DNA of 64,000 nt from Elusimicrobia bacterium RIFOXYA2_FULL_39_19. Its GTDB lineage: Bacteria; Elusimicrobiota; Endomicrobiia; CG1-02-37-114; XYA2-FULL-39-19. A program made the translations under genes and the position numbers. The DNA is taken from contig MGVC01000020.1 of assembly GCA_001800285.1 (NCBI GenBank), positions 17,574 through 81,573 on the forward strand. Reading direction: 5' to 3'. The first letter of the stretch is position 1. Every line of letters starts with the position of its first letter. This document shows, one piece after another, positions 16,759-25,644 of this stretch. The notes beneath the pieces are model-generated. The model had not been told where the DNA came from and did no database searches. It saw only the letters and a program-made list of their open reading frames with translations.

Positions 16759-17733
16759 ATGATTAATATAACTAAAGAAGAAAAACGCGAAGTATTTTAT
16801 GTGAATTCATCTGAAACTGAATTGATGATTTCCGGTATTTTATCAAGTGTAACACTTTGTTTGATAATTTTTTTAATGGTGTTATTATTTGGTGTATATA
16901 TTTTTGAAGCCAAATTTGTTTTATTAAAAAAAGTCCTCCCTTTTATGCTGATTTTGTGCATGGCAGGAATAGTTACCGGGGCATTAAAAAAGAAGGAATA
17001 TCTTATTGAAAAAAAGATTCCGTTAACATACCTGCTGCTTTCTTTCTCTATTTTTATAATATGCATAATAGAATTAATGGTTTCTGTTTCAAAAAAAGGT
17101 ATTTTTGCAGAATCTATTATGAAGCTTTCAGGTATTTTACAGATTAATTTCATTTTCTGGCTGAGTTCATTTTCTGTATTTATGCTGCTGTCTTTTATTT
17201 TAGGCGGCCCGCTGGAAAAAATTTTGGGCGAAATAAATATATATTTTCTGGAAAAAATATGCCAGATAGATTATCGCGGGATTGTAAACCAAAAATATTT
17301 CTATTTAAAACTGCAAGAGGCATTTTATAATGCAAAAAGATACCAGGTATCTTTTTCTATAGCTACGTTCAAGATAGAGAATATCAGTGAAATTAAAAAC
17401 AAATTTAAAAAAAAGAAGCAACAACTTGCGATGTATGATGAATTGTTGTTGATAATGGAAGAAAACATAAGAAAAACGGATATTTCAGGCTACATTAAAG
17501 AAGGTGAGGTTTATTCAGTTATATTTTTTGCAAATAAAGACCAAACAGAAAAAGTGTCCGAACGGCTCAAAAATATAATAATTGATAAATTTTCCGGTAA
17601 ATATGGGGCAAATTTCATGGAAATTTCCATCAAGGTTTTGGGTTATTCTTCCGATTGGCAAACCCATGAGGAAATGATTAAAAGCATTATGAACGAAGTT
17701 GTTGAAAAGCCGGATATTATAAGGCTGCAATGA
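16759..17733 (+). CDS. Membrane protein with degenerate GGDEF-like domain
   Basis: A 324-residue protein with four hydrophobic segments (about residues 22-48, 53-72, 83-107, 121-148) followed by a cytoplasmic domain (about 170-324) that reads like a GGDEF fold: IDYRGIVNQKYFYLKLQEAF, then GYIKEGEVYSVIFF where the active GG(D/E)EF hairpin should be. The signature is reduced to E-G-E-V, so cyclase activity is unlikely; such domains often act as receptors or structural partners. It is monocistronic and its end overlaps the GH78 gene tail-to-tail by 17 bp. The assignment is by pattern and moderately weak, but a c-di-GMP-type riboswitch lies at 28938. Confidence 0.6.
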   Translation: MINITKEEKREVFYVNSSETELMISGILSSVTLCLIIFLMVLLFGVYIFEAKFVLLKKVLPFMLILCMAGIVTGALKKKEYLIEKKIPLTYLLLSFSIFIICIIELMVSVSKKGIFAESIMKLSGILQINFIFWLSSFSVFMLLSFILGGPLEKILGEINIYFLEKICQIDYRGIVNQKYFYLKLQEAFYNAKRYQVSFSIATFKIENISEIKNKFKKKKQQLAMYDELLLIMEENIRKTDISGYIKEGEVYSVIFFANKDQTEKVSERLKNIIIDKFSGKYGANFMEISIKVLGYSSDWQTHEEMIKSIMNEVVEKPDIIRLQ

Positions 17734-19969
17734 ATTTATACATTCCAGACTTATCTATCACAAAATATATATAATTTTCTTTTTCATAAATAGCAGCTAT
17801 CCCGTCAGTTTTAGATTTAATTCCCAACTTATCCCAGACTAATTTGTTATTTAAATATATTTTATTGAAATATAATCCAGGAACAGCAATGTCTCCAGTA
17901 GTCCCTTCAGGTATATGTACAAATTCCCTTAAAGAATATTTATTGATTTTACAATAAACACTTATTAAACCATGAGGGCACAAAACAGAGCCTTTTACCC
18001 ATTTTAATCCGGCCAATTTTGGTATGACGCTGAACTTTTTAAAACCCGGAGCTGCTGGTTTAATGCCTAAAACGTTTGCCTGTAATGAATAGCAAACTCC
18101 GGTTGACCAGGCGTGGCACATGCTCATTGCGGGCAGTAAATAATTTTTATTTACAGGAAAATTTTCCCAGAAAGTTGTTGCCCCTCTTTTAATCAACTCT
18201 CCCCATACTCTGCGCAATAATTTTAAAGCGTTTTCTGTAAAACCAGCAATGAAATGGGCTTCTATTTGATTGAAGTTCAGCCAGATTATAAGCATATTTT
18301 CTTTTCTTTGATATTTATCTGTCCTGAAAGAACCGTATTTCATCCATAAATTATTTTTTAGATAATTCAAAATATATTTTGATTGTTGTCTATTTGTAAT
18401 GTCAAATAAAACAGCTAAAGAATTCCCATCCTGAGTTATTGTGTCAGATATATGGCTGCCGTTTCGGTATTCAACAAAAGCATTTTTATTTTTAGGCCAC
18501 AACCTTTTTACAAGCGATTCTTTAACTTTTTTGGAAATATTCAGGTATCTTTGAGTATTTCTAAAGTCACCGGCAATTTTGGCCATTACGGATGAGTCAG
18601 TAAGAATTTTATAAAAGAGGCACTGAATGTAGGTTTTTTCACCAGATTGATTATTTCCTCCGGAAAAAAAATCTGATATAAGTTCATAATTGTTAGGGTA
18701 TGAAAAATGGAATAAACCGTATTTGTCCCTGTTTTTAAGAAACCATTCCGTTGCTTTTTTTATAGATTTATAATGTGTTTTAACAAATATCCTGTCTCCG
18801 GAATAGAAATAGTACTCATACATTGAAATGATATACCAGGCCACATAATCAACTGAAACTAATTTATCTTCTTTGCCTGAGGGCGGCACATGGTGGGGAA
18901 TAGTTCCGTTTTCAAATTGATAGTGAGAAAGTAATTTGAGGGAATGTTTGATTAGTTCTTTATCTCCAAATAAATAGTAATTTACCAACGCCTGAATGCG
19001 TAAATCACCTGGATAGCATAACCTGTCTCTTTTAGGGCCGTCTTCATAATATTCCTTCATACATAAATGAGCTGTGTAACGGCCTGTTTGCCATATTTTA
19101 TTTAGCAGTTTATCTGAACAGGAAAAATGTCCTGCGTATTTTACCGGGTAAACAGAAGATTTTAATGTTATAGATTTAATCAGAACTTTGTCGGAGCAGT
19201 TTTGAAATACAAGTTTAACATAGCGGAAGGCGTGCCTTTTGGGGCTTATCCATTTTTTTGAAAATCTTTCAAGTATTATTTTATCTTCCTGATACCTGTA
19301 CAAGTAGTTGTTCGGCCTTTTCTGAACTTCTTTTAATGATTCACCATACTGTATAGTTATTTTACCTGAACCGCAGGAGGCAATTTTAATTTCCAAAAAG
19401 CCGGCCCGTTCTTTTTCAAAATCCAGTATAAATGATGAATTGTTTTTGTTTTTGCGCTTTATTTTGGTTACAGGAAAAATATTTTTTGTTACAAGTTTGA
19501 ATTTTGGTTTTGGTTCAGAGGATTTTTTAGGCAGGGCCCAGGGTATTTCTTTAAAAGATTTTACATTAGTTTTATCTACTTTATTCCAGAAAGAATCATT
19601 AAATTCTATTTTTTGCCAGTTTTTAAAATATTCCTGTGAAGTAAGCCAATTATGGTTTGTTATTATATGTTCTTCATTACCGGTATGAAACTTGATAGAT
19701 GTATCCATCATAAATCCGCCTGTAGTAGCTGTATTATTTATAACTTCTACTGCAATTACATTTCTACCTTTCTTAAGATAACTGAATACATTATAGCCCT
19801 GAAGATTTATCCAGTTGTCTTCTTTATCAATTATTTTTGAGTTTATATAAAGGTTAAACGCATCTTTTGCATAGATTTTCACGCTTGCTTCAGTAAAATT
19901 ATCCAGGAGTTCAATAGATTGCCTGAAGTAACTGGTTTTATTTGTTGTTTTTATCCATAATGGATTCAT
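17717..19969 (-). CDS. GH78-family alpha-L-rhamnosidase
   Basis: A 750-residue cytoplasmic enzyme (no signal peptide) predicted to cleave terminal alpha-L-rhamnose. N-terminal beta-sandwich domains are followed by an (alpha/alpha)6 barrel containing C-M-K-E-Y-Y-E-D-G-P-K-R-D-R (acid-residue region of GH78) and T-T-F-W-E-N (general-base Glu region). A C-terminal beta domain follows. The frame is open to a GTG at 19996, but ATG 19969 is chosen because AAAGGAA lies 8 nt upstream. Rhamnosidase next to sulfatases suggests a sulfated, rhamnose-containing polysaccharide such as ulvan-like or pectin-like material; that is inference. Confidence 0.85.
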   Translation of the reverse strand: MNPLWIKTTNKTSYFRQSIELLDNFTEASVKIYAKDAFNLYINSKIIDKEDNWINLQGYNVFSYLKKGRNVIAVEVINNTATTGGFMMDTSIKFHTGNEEHIITNHNWLTSQEYFKNWQKIEFNDSFWNKVDKTNVKSFKEIPWALPKKSSEPKPKFKLVTKNIFPVTKIKRKNKNNSSFILDFEKERAGFLEIKIASCGSGKITIQYGESLKEVQKRPNNYLYRYQEDKIILERFSKKWISPKRHAFRYVKLVFQNCSDKVLIKSITLKSSVYPVKYAGHFSCSDKLLNKIWQTGRYTAHLCMKEYYEDGPKRDRLCYPGDLRIQALVNYYLFGDKELIKHSLKLLSHYQFENGTIPHHVPPSGKEDKLVSVDYVAWYIISMYEYYFYSGDRIFVKTHYKSIKKATEWFLKNRDKYGLFHFSYPNNYELISDFFSGGNNQSGEKTYIQCLFYKILTDSSVMAKIAGDFRNTQRYLNISKKVKESLVKRLWPKNKNAFVEYRNGSHISDTITQDGNSLAVLFDITNRQQSKYILNYLKNNLWMKYGSFRTDKYQRKENMLIIWLNFNQIEAHFIAGFTENALKLLRRVWGELIKRGATTFWENFPVNKNYLLPAMSMCHAWSTGVCYSLQANVLGIKPAAPGFKKFSVIPKLAGLKWVKGSVLCPHGLISVYCKINKYSLREFVHIPEGTTGDIAVPGLYFNKIYLNNKLVWDKLGIKSKTDGIAAIYEKENYIYFVIDKSGMYKFIAAL

Positions 19970-20073
19970 TTTTTTTCCTTTATATTGGAAAATCACGATA
20001 ATATTATATCAATTGCAACAAGAAGTCAATATTTTGGCTAAACTTGTTCATATTTTCATTTTTCAAAAAACCA

Positions 20074-20102
20074 TTGACAAAATAAGGTTTATGTATTATA
20101 TA
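20074..20102 (+). promoter_or_regulatory. Sigma-70 promoter for the 20.2 kb sulfatase operon
   Basis: TTGACA (20074-20079), 17 bp, TATATA (20097-20102), preceded by AAAAAACCA. The same context and 17-bp spacing recur at 28867, 38155 and 45630. Confidence 0.75.
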
Positions 20103-20152
20103 TGTATTGAAAGGACGTCTGGCAGCATGTGGGCGTTTTATTTTTAGGTATA

Positions 20153-20170
20153 TGCGAAAACGTCTGCGCA
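20153..20170. promoter_or_regulatory. LacI-type palindromic operator, site 2
   Basis: TGCGAAAACGTCTGCGCA, centred on ACGT, 12 bp before the start codon and about 44 bp after the expected transcription start. A weaker ACGT-centred copy may lie at 20108-20125. It almost covers the ribosome-binding region of the sulfatase gene. Confidence 0.7.
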
Positions 20171-20181
20171 AGTGAAATAAT

Positions 20182-21687
20182 ATGAAAAAACCCAATATTT
20201 TGCTAATTACTACGGATCAACAACACTGGAATACATTAGGTACCATTAACCCTTCAATAAAAACCCCATCCTTAGATCGTTTAGCAAATGAAGGTGTACG
20301 TTTTGAAAGAGCCTATTGCAGCAACCCTACCTGTTCCCCCGCAAGAGCCAGCATAATTACCGGCATGTACCCATCAAATCATAATTGCTGGGCTATCGGA
20401 GTAAAATTACCGGAGGACGTTCCTACCGTAGGCGATATATTTATGAAAAACGGCTACCATACAAGTTTAATAGGGAAGGCTCATTTTCAGCCGACAGTAT
20501 CTGCCGCGGGAAGTGAATCTCTTGAATGTCATCCTGTATTACGTGACCTGGATTTTTGGAGAAAATTTCACGGGCCCTGGTATGGTTTTGAACATATAGA
20601 ATTGGCACGCAATCATGCTGATGAACATCTGGTGGGACAGCATTACGCAATCTGGCTGGAGGAGCATGGTTTAAAAAACTGGCGGGATTATTTTGTAAGC
20701 TGGCCTAAAAAAGATGAACCTTTACGAAAACATGCCTGGGACTTGCCGGAAAAACTTCATTACACTACCTGGACCGGCGAACGCACCATCGCACAGATTG
20801 ATAAAAGCCCGCAAGAAGATAAACCGTTTTTTATCTGGTCAAGTTTTCATGACCCGCACCCGCCTTACCTCGTGTCCGAGCCCTGGGATAAAATGTATAA
20901 TCCGAAAAATGTTAACCCCGGTAAATTTACAAAGGGCGAGTTTGATAAAATGCCTCCGCATTACGCAAAAACCCAGAAAAGAAATCAGGATTATTCTATG
21001 TATAAAGAAGAGCATAATATTATCGGGCTTAAATGCCACTTGATAGAAGAAAAGGAACTCCATAAAGACCTGGCTGTTTATTACGGTATGATTAGTTTTG
21101 TAGATTATCAGATTGGAAAAATACTTGGATCTCTTGAAAAATCCGGTCAGGCTGAAAATACTATCGTAATATTTACTACAGACCATGGCCATTTTTTAGG
21201 CCAGCACGGATTAATTGATAAAGGCCCGTTCCACTATGAAGATTTGCTGAAAATTCCTATGATTGTCCGGTATCCGGGCCAGGTTCCGGAAGGAAAAACC
21301 AGCAGTGCTCTTCAGTCACAGGTAGATTTTGCTCCTACATTTTTAAATGCTTGTGGACTTGAGGTGCCCGGCTATATGCAGGGTGTAAATCAGCTGGATA
21401 CCTGGTGCGGCAAAACAGAAAGTTCAAGGGATTCAGTAATTGTAGAAAACCGCATGCACCCGACACGCATGAATTTACGTACTTATATAAATGAAAGATA
21501 TAAAATCACCATATACCGCGGGCAGGATTACGGGGAACTGTTTGATTTAAAAGAAGACCCGGGTGAGTTAAATAACTTGTGGGATAATCCGGCAAGTGAT
21601 GGCTTAAAGAAAACCTTGCTGCATAAATTCGTTCAGTCAGAAATTGAAAAAGAATCTGTCCGTATGCCAAGAATATCAGGTTCATAA
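20182..21687 (+). CDS. Sulfatase, Cys-type, no signal peptide
   Basis: A 501-residue sulfatase. It begins directly with the family N-terminus (KPNILLITTDQQH, metal Asp residues) and has no signal peptide, so it is probably cytoplasmic. The active-site motif is C51-S-P-A-R, and later T-D-H-G-H-F-L-G-Q-H supplies metal and sulfate ligands. It is the first gene of an operon with a GH20-like enzyme and an MFS transporter, under a TTGACA/TATATA promoter with a LacI-type operator over the leader. There is no good Shine-Dalgarno sequence before its ATG. Confidence 0.93.
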   Translation: MKKPNILLITTDQQHWNTLGTINPSIKTPSLDRLANEGVRFERAYCSNPTCSPARASIITGMYPSNHNCWAIGVKLPEDVPTVGDIFMKNGYHTSLIGKAHFQPTVSAAGSESLECHPVLRDLDFWRKFHGPWYGFEHIELARNHADEHLVGQHYAIWLEEHGLKNWRDYFVSWPKKDEPLRKHAWDLPEKLHYTTWTGERTIAQIDKSPQEDKPFFIWSSFHDPHPPYLVSEPWDKMYNPKNVNPGKFTKGEFDKMPPHYAKTQKRNQDYSMYKEEHNIIGLKCHLIEEKELHKDLAVYYGMISFVDYQIGKILGSLEKSGQAENTIVIFTTDHGHFLGQHGLIDKGPFHYEDLLKIPMIVRYPGQVPEGKTSSALQSQVDFAPTFLNACGLEVPGYMQGVNQLDTWCGKTESSRDSVIVENRMHPTRMNLRTYINERYKITIYRGQDYGELFDLKEDPGELNNLWDNPASDGLKKTLLHKFVQSEIEKESVRMPRISGS

Positions 21688-21708
21688 AAATACACTTCGA
21701 ATAATCCA

Positions 21709-22653
21709 ATGAAAAGACGCGGCTACTACAAACTCAGGATTCCAGAAATTAATTTATGCGGAAAGAACTTGCTTAAACTAAAAGAGCAGGAAATACCTCT
21801 CTCGGGTTTTTTAATTCATATCAGCCATTATGATCCGGTCTGGTGCCCGCTTAAATCAAAAGAAAAACCCTTCGACCTTGATTCAGCACTTAAAGTCGTG
21901 GATGCTATGTCAAAAATTGGGATGAATATGCTGGTTATCGATATCGCAGATGGCGTCAGGTACAAATCCCATCCTGAATTAGCCAGAAAATATTCGGTTC
22001 CGATTTCTAACCTTAAAAAACTGGCTGATTACGCAAGAAGCAAAAATATTGAAGTGATTCCAAAACTGAATTTTTCACAAAGCAGTCACAGTCAGCACAA
22101 TCACTGGTTTAGGCCTCATCATGAACTTTTTGATAATAAAGAGTATTGGAAACTGGCATTTGAGGTCATAGATGAAATAATTAAGGCATGCGGTCCTGTT
22201 AAATATTTTCATGTGGGCATGGATGAGGATCATAGCAGGGCCTACTCCCAGTATATAGACGCCATCATCCAGCTTAGAAATGGTTTGAAAAAGCGCGGTT
22301 TGCAGACCATAATCTGGAATGATTCTGCCTACTGGCACCTTGCTAAAGCTGTGATATATGCAGAAAAATCCGTAGCCGCAGAAAAAAAGATACCGAAAGA
22401 TATTATTCACATATTATGGGACTATAACAGGCTGCAGCCCGGCATTATCCGCCGGATTGTAAAACAGGGGTTTCAGGTATGGGTGGCTCCCGGAGCCAAT
22501 CCGGAGCGGATACTTAAGTGGAAAGAAATTCTTTTACATTACAAACAAAAGGGAATGCTCATGACTATATGGATCCCCTGCCGGAAATCAAATTGTTCAA
22601 AAGTTATAAAATACATAAAAACTGTCGGGCCCCTCTTTACCGGGAAGTACTAG
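21709..22653 (+). CDS. GH20-like beta-hexosaminidase-type TIM-barrel protein
   Basis: A 314-residue protein that looks like an isolated GH20-type TIM barrel. The F-H-V-G-M-D-E-D segment (about residues 166-173) corresponds to the catalytic Asp-Glu pair of beta-N-acetylhexosaminidases (H-x-G-x-D-E), and earlier strands (MLVIDIADGVRY, IEVIPKLNF) fit the barrel. GH20 enzymes usually carry an extra N-terminal domain, missing here, and the protein has no signal peptide. It lies 21 bp after a sulfatase and 5 bp before an MFS gene, so it may act on imported amino-sugar oligosaccharides. A role other than hydrolysis cannot be excluded. Confidence 0.68.
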   Translation: MKRRGYYKLRIPEINLCGKNLLKLKEQEIPLSGFLIHISHYDPVWCPLKSKEKPFDLDSALKVVDAMSKIGMNMLVIDIADGVRYKSHPELARKYSVPISNLKKLADYARSKNIEVIPKLNFSQSSHSQHNHWFRPHHELFDNKEYWKLAFEVIDEIIKACGPVKYFHVGMDEDHSRAYSQYIDAIIQLRNGLKKRGLQTIIWNDSAYWHLAKAVIYAEKSVAAEKKIPKDIIHILWDYNRLQPGIIRRIVKQGFQVWVAPGANPERILKWKEILLHYKQKGMLMTIWIPCRKSNCSKVIKYIKTVGPLFTGKY

Positions 22654-22658
22654 CGAAT

Positions 22659-23951
22659 ATGGAAGCTCAGGAAAACACTGGTTTTGTTTATAAAAATCTT
22701 AAATGGAACATGTCAATGCATATGCTTGACGGCATATTTTTTGAGATTGGCATGTATTTTGCTAATACGGCAACAGTTTTACCGGCTTTTGTGGCAATGC
22801 TAAACAGTTCTCCGATACTAATAGGTTTAATTTCTTCAATCCGCACAGTAGGCTGGCTGTTTCCCCAGTTGTTTTCCGCATACTTTGTTGAGGGTTTGGA
22901 ATTCAGAAAAATGGTTATGTTTAAAATCGGGTTGGGCCAGAGGCTGCCGTGGTTTTTTATTTTTCTCTTTACTATGCTCTTTGCTAAAACCAATCCCGAA
23001 ATTGTATTAATAGCCTTTTTTGTTTTTTTTGCAGTTGCCATGTTCAGCGGCGGTTTGAATATGCCTGTCTGGCTGGATTTTGTGGCTAATACGGTTCCTA
23101 CCGAATGGAGAGGCCGTCTTTTTGGTATAAGGTCCACTATAGGCGGTTTTTTAGGAATAGTTGTGGGTTTAGTGGTTGGATATATACTGGAAAAATTCAC
23201 TTTTCCGGATAATTTCAGCATATGTTTTTTCACGTATTTTATTTTTGCTACAATTTCTATAATATTCGTTATGCTGGTTAGAGAGCCTCAACAGGAGAAA
23301 ATAAGAAAACATTTTTCAATAGCCAAATATTTTAACAGCGTAAAGGGTATAATCAGAAATAACAGGAATTATGTCAATTTTATTGTTGGGCGCATACTAT
23401 TAACTTTTATAAGCATGGCCGTTGCATTCTATACTCTTTACGGCATAAAAAATTTAGGCGCCGGCGGCAAAGAAATCGGCGCTTTTATGGTATCCTCCCT
23501 GTTGGGAAGCTCATTGAGCTATTTTTTCTGGGGCTACCTGGGGGATCATAAAGGGCATATGTTGGTGATAAAGTGGTCTTCTCTGGTGGGCATAGCAGCC
23601 GTGTTTTTAGCCGGCATGGCTGATACATTGTACTGCCTATACGCTGTATTTTTTCTTGATGGTGTATATATGGCGGGCCAGTTAATTTCCGGGTTTAATC
23701 TTGTAATGGAATTTTCTTCTCCCGAAGAAAGGCCCACCTATATCGGATTAACAAATACGCTTATTGCCCCGTTTGGAACTGCTGTGCCGGTATTAGCAGG
23801 ATTGTTATTAGCCCGCAATATTTTTAGTTATTCATCGATATTCGTTTTTTCAGGAATTATTTCGTTGTTGGGTTTGTTGATTTTAACTTTCATGGTAGTT
23901 GAGCCGAGGCATTTAAAAATAACTTTAGTAGAAAAAAGGGAGGGTGTGTGA
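22659..23951 (+). CDS. Major facilitator superfamily transporter
   Basis: A 430-residue integral membrane protein with about 12 hydrophobic spans, and an MFS loop-2/3-like segment (F-V-A-N-T-V-P-T-E-W-R-G-R-L-F-G) typical of sugar- or oligosaccharide-type MFS carriers. The frame is open back to 22518, overlapping the upstream gene by 136 bp, but ATG 22659 follows a GGGAAG site and starts the natural N-terminus. It ends in a TGA that overlaps the next GTG start (GTGTGA), showing coupling to the oxidoreductase gene and that TGA is a stop in this genome. The substrate is probably a sugar product of the sulfatase operon. Confidence 0.85.
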   Translation: MEAQENTGFVYKNLKWNMSMHMLDGIFFEIGMYFANTATVLPAFVAMLNSSPILIGLISSIRTVGWLFPQLFSAYFVEGLEFRKMVMFKIGLGQRLPWFFIFLFTMLFAKTNPEIVLIAFFVFFAVAMFSGGLNMPVWLDFVANTVPTEWRGRLFGIRSTIGGFLGIVVGLVVGYILEKFTFPDNFSICFFTYFIFATISIIFVMLVREPQQEKIRKHFSIAKYFNSVKGIIRNNRNYVNFIVGRILLTFISMAVAFYTLYGIKNLGAGGKEIGAFMVSSLLGSSLSYFFWGYLGDHKGHMLVIKWSSLVGIAAVFLAGMADTLYCLYAVFFLDGVYMAGQLISGFNLVMEFSSPEERPTYIGLTNTLIAPFGTAVPVLAGLLLARNIFSYSSIFVFSGIISLLGLLILTFMVVEPRHLKITLVEKREGV

Positions 23952-25189
23952 AGAAGAATTATTTATTGGTAGGTTCGGGGTCAAGAGGGATTCATATGTT
24001 TGCAAAACCTATGGTGGATCAATTTAAGGAAACAGCTTCCTTGGTAGGCCTGATGGATATTAATATCAAAAGGGCAGAAGCCGCAAATAAAATCCTTAAA
24101 ACAAATCTTCCGGTGTACAATGATTTTAATAAAGCAATGAAAGAACTAAAAATTGATACCGTACTTGTAGCTACCCGGGACTCTCAGCATGTCGAATATA
24201 TAATCAAATCACTCAAGGCCGGCAAAGATGTAGTTACAGAAAAACCTCTCTGTATTGATGCCGCCCAGTGCAAAAAAATACTGAAAACACAGAAAGAAAC
24301 AAAGAAAAAAGTTTATGTTACTCATAATTACAGGTATCAACCCTGCATGATGCTCATTAAAAAAATGCTTAAAGAAGGCGTCATAGGGGATATATTATTT
24401 ATTGATTTTCACGAAAAACTTGACCGCCTGCACGGGGCAGATTATTTCAGGCGCTGGCATAGGGTAAAAAAGAATTCAGGCGGGTTGATGATTCATAAAT
24501 CATGCCATTGTTTTGACCTTATGAACTGGTTTGTTGATTCAGAACCGGTTGAAGTTGTGGCTACCGGTGACCTGGTAGTGTATGGCAAAAATGGAAAGTT
24601 CCGTTCAAAAAGGTGCCGCGGATGCGCTCATCAAAGCAAATGTGAATTTTATGTTGATATGTTCCCTGAAAATTCTGAAGCAAATGATTTATATTTGAAT
24701 GCCGAAAGTGAAGACAAATACTACAGGGATGCCTGTGTTTATGATAAAGAAATTGACATTGAAGATATTGCAAATGTGCTTTACTACTATAAAAATGGTG
24801 TTCGGGTAGATTTTTCACTTATGGCATTCACAACTTATGAAGGCATAGATATAATTATTGAAGGAACAAAAGGACGGCTTGAATATTCAGTGATACATGA
24901 TAATTCCTGGATGGCAGGAAAAGTTACGGTTCACGGCCTTGCAAGTTCTTTGGGTGAAAAGCTGGTGCTTTACACCAGTGAAGGTGTAAAAAATATGGAA
25001 ATTCCCAAAGCTGAAGGCACGCACGGCGGTTCAGATCCGCTTTTAAGAAAAGATATATTTATTGAAAGAATTCCTAACAGTCCGTTGGCAACTCTTGAAG
25101 AAGGGATCAACGCTGTACTTGTTGGCGATGCCGCAAATAAAAGCATTAAAACAGGCAAACCGGTAAAAATAAAGGATTTGAGAAAATGA
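23948..25189 (+). CDS. Gfo/Idh/MocA-family NAD(P)-dependent oxidoreductase
   Basis: A 413-residue dehydrogenase-type protein. A Rossmann N-terminus (LLVGSGSRG) and the conserved E-K-P-L motif (about residues 97-100) bind NAD(P), and H-K-S-C-H-C-F-D-L-M provides the catalytic-type His of the family. A Cys cluster, C-R-G-C-A-H-Q-S-K-C (about 220-229), suggests a bound metal, unusual for the family but seen in some long members. GTG start with GGGAGG upstream; its TGA overlaps the next ATG. It probably oxidises, reduces or eliminates on a sugar substrate of this operon. Confidence 0.85.
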   Translation: MKKNYLLVGSGSRGIHMFAKPMVDQFKETASLVGLMDINIKRAEAANKILKTNLPVYNDFNKAMKELKIDTVLVATRDSQHVEYIIKSLKAGKDVVTEKPLCIDAAQCKKILKTQKETKKKVYVTHNYRYQPCMMLIKKMLKEGVIGDILFIDFHEKLDRLHGADYFRRWHRVKKNSGGLMIHKSCHCFDLMNWFVDSEPVEVVATGDLVVYGKNGKFRSKRCRGCAHQSKCEFYVDMFPENSEANDLYLNAESEDKYYRDACVYDKEIDIEDIANVLYYYKNGVRVDFSLMAFTTYEGIDIIIEGTKGRLEYSVIHDNSWMAGKVTVHGLASSLGEKLVLYTSEGVKNMEIPKAEGTHGGSDPLLRKDIFIERIPNSPLATLEEGINAVLVGDAANKSIKTGKPVKIKDLRK

Positions 25190-25644
25190 TCCGCATGAAA
25201 CCGCATCATTTTGTCGATATTATCACTGATTTTGGTGAGGGAAGCCTGAGCTTCGAGCCTCATCCTTACGGGCATGCTAATTACACCGTGAGCAAAGAAA
25301 TTCTGGCGAATCCTGATGTAATGCTTGAAATGGAACTGGGTGCAGATGATATCTGTAAACCCTGCAGACACAATATTAACGGTTTGTGTGATAATATCAT
25401 AGATATTTCTTTCAGGCCCACCGCTCCGCTTTCAGAAAGAGAATATAATCTTTTGCTGGACCAGCGCTGGTGTAACCGGTTGAATATCAAACAGGGAGAC
25501 AGGTTGACAGCAAAAGAATTTTGCGCTTTGTTAAATAATCTTACCGGAGATATTATGGATATCTATATTGAAACCCCGGCAGAGATGACCAGGGAAAGAG
25601 AAAAATATTTAAAAAAAGGAATTAAGAAGTTTGTAAAATTATGA
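25186..25644 (+). CDS. DUF1284-like cysteine-rich protein
   Basis: A 152-residue protein resembling the DUF1284 family (R-x-K-P-H-H-F start, in place of the usual R-P-H-H-L, with a C-x2-C and later Cys pattern: C-K-P-C-R-H-N-I-N-G-L-C near residues 58-69). The Cys pattern suggests an iron-sulfur or zinc site. It is coupled on both sides by ATGA overlaps, to the oxidoreductase upstream and the UroD-family gene downstream. Function is unknown; the neighbours suggest a part in corrinoid-type methyl transfer or sugar handling, but nothing in the sequence proves it. Confidence 0.6.
   Translation: MIRMKPHHFVDIITDFGEGSLSFEPHPYGHANYTVSKEILANPDVMLEMELGADDICKPCRHNINGLCDNIIDISFRPTAPLSEREYNLLLDQRWCNRLNIKQGDRLTAKEFCALLNNLTGDIMDIYIETPAEMTREREKYLKKGIKKFVKL

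Noticed and set aside
20161..20170. CGTCT in the LacI-type sites as ECF -10 elements
   Set aside because: No TGTAAC-type -35 lies 16 bp upstream of 20162 or 45723, and the ACGT palindrome explains the bases better.
22518..22658. Upstream start for the MFS gene with 136-bp overlap
   Set aside because: The extra residues are the shadow of the upstream gene's frame, and ATG 22659 has a good ribosome site.
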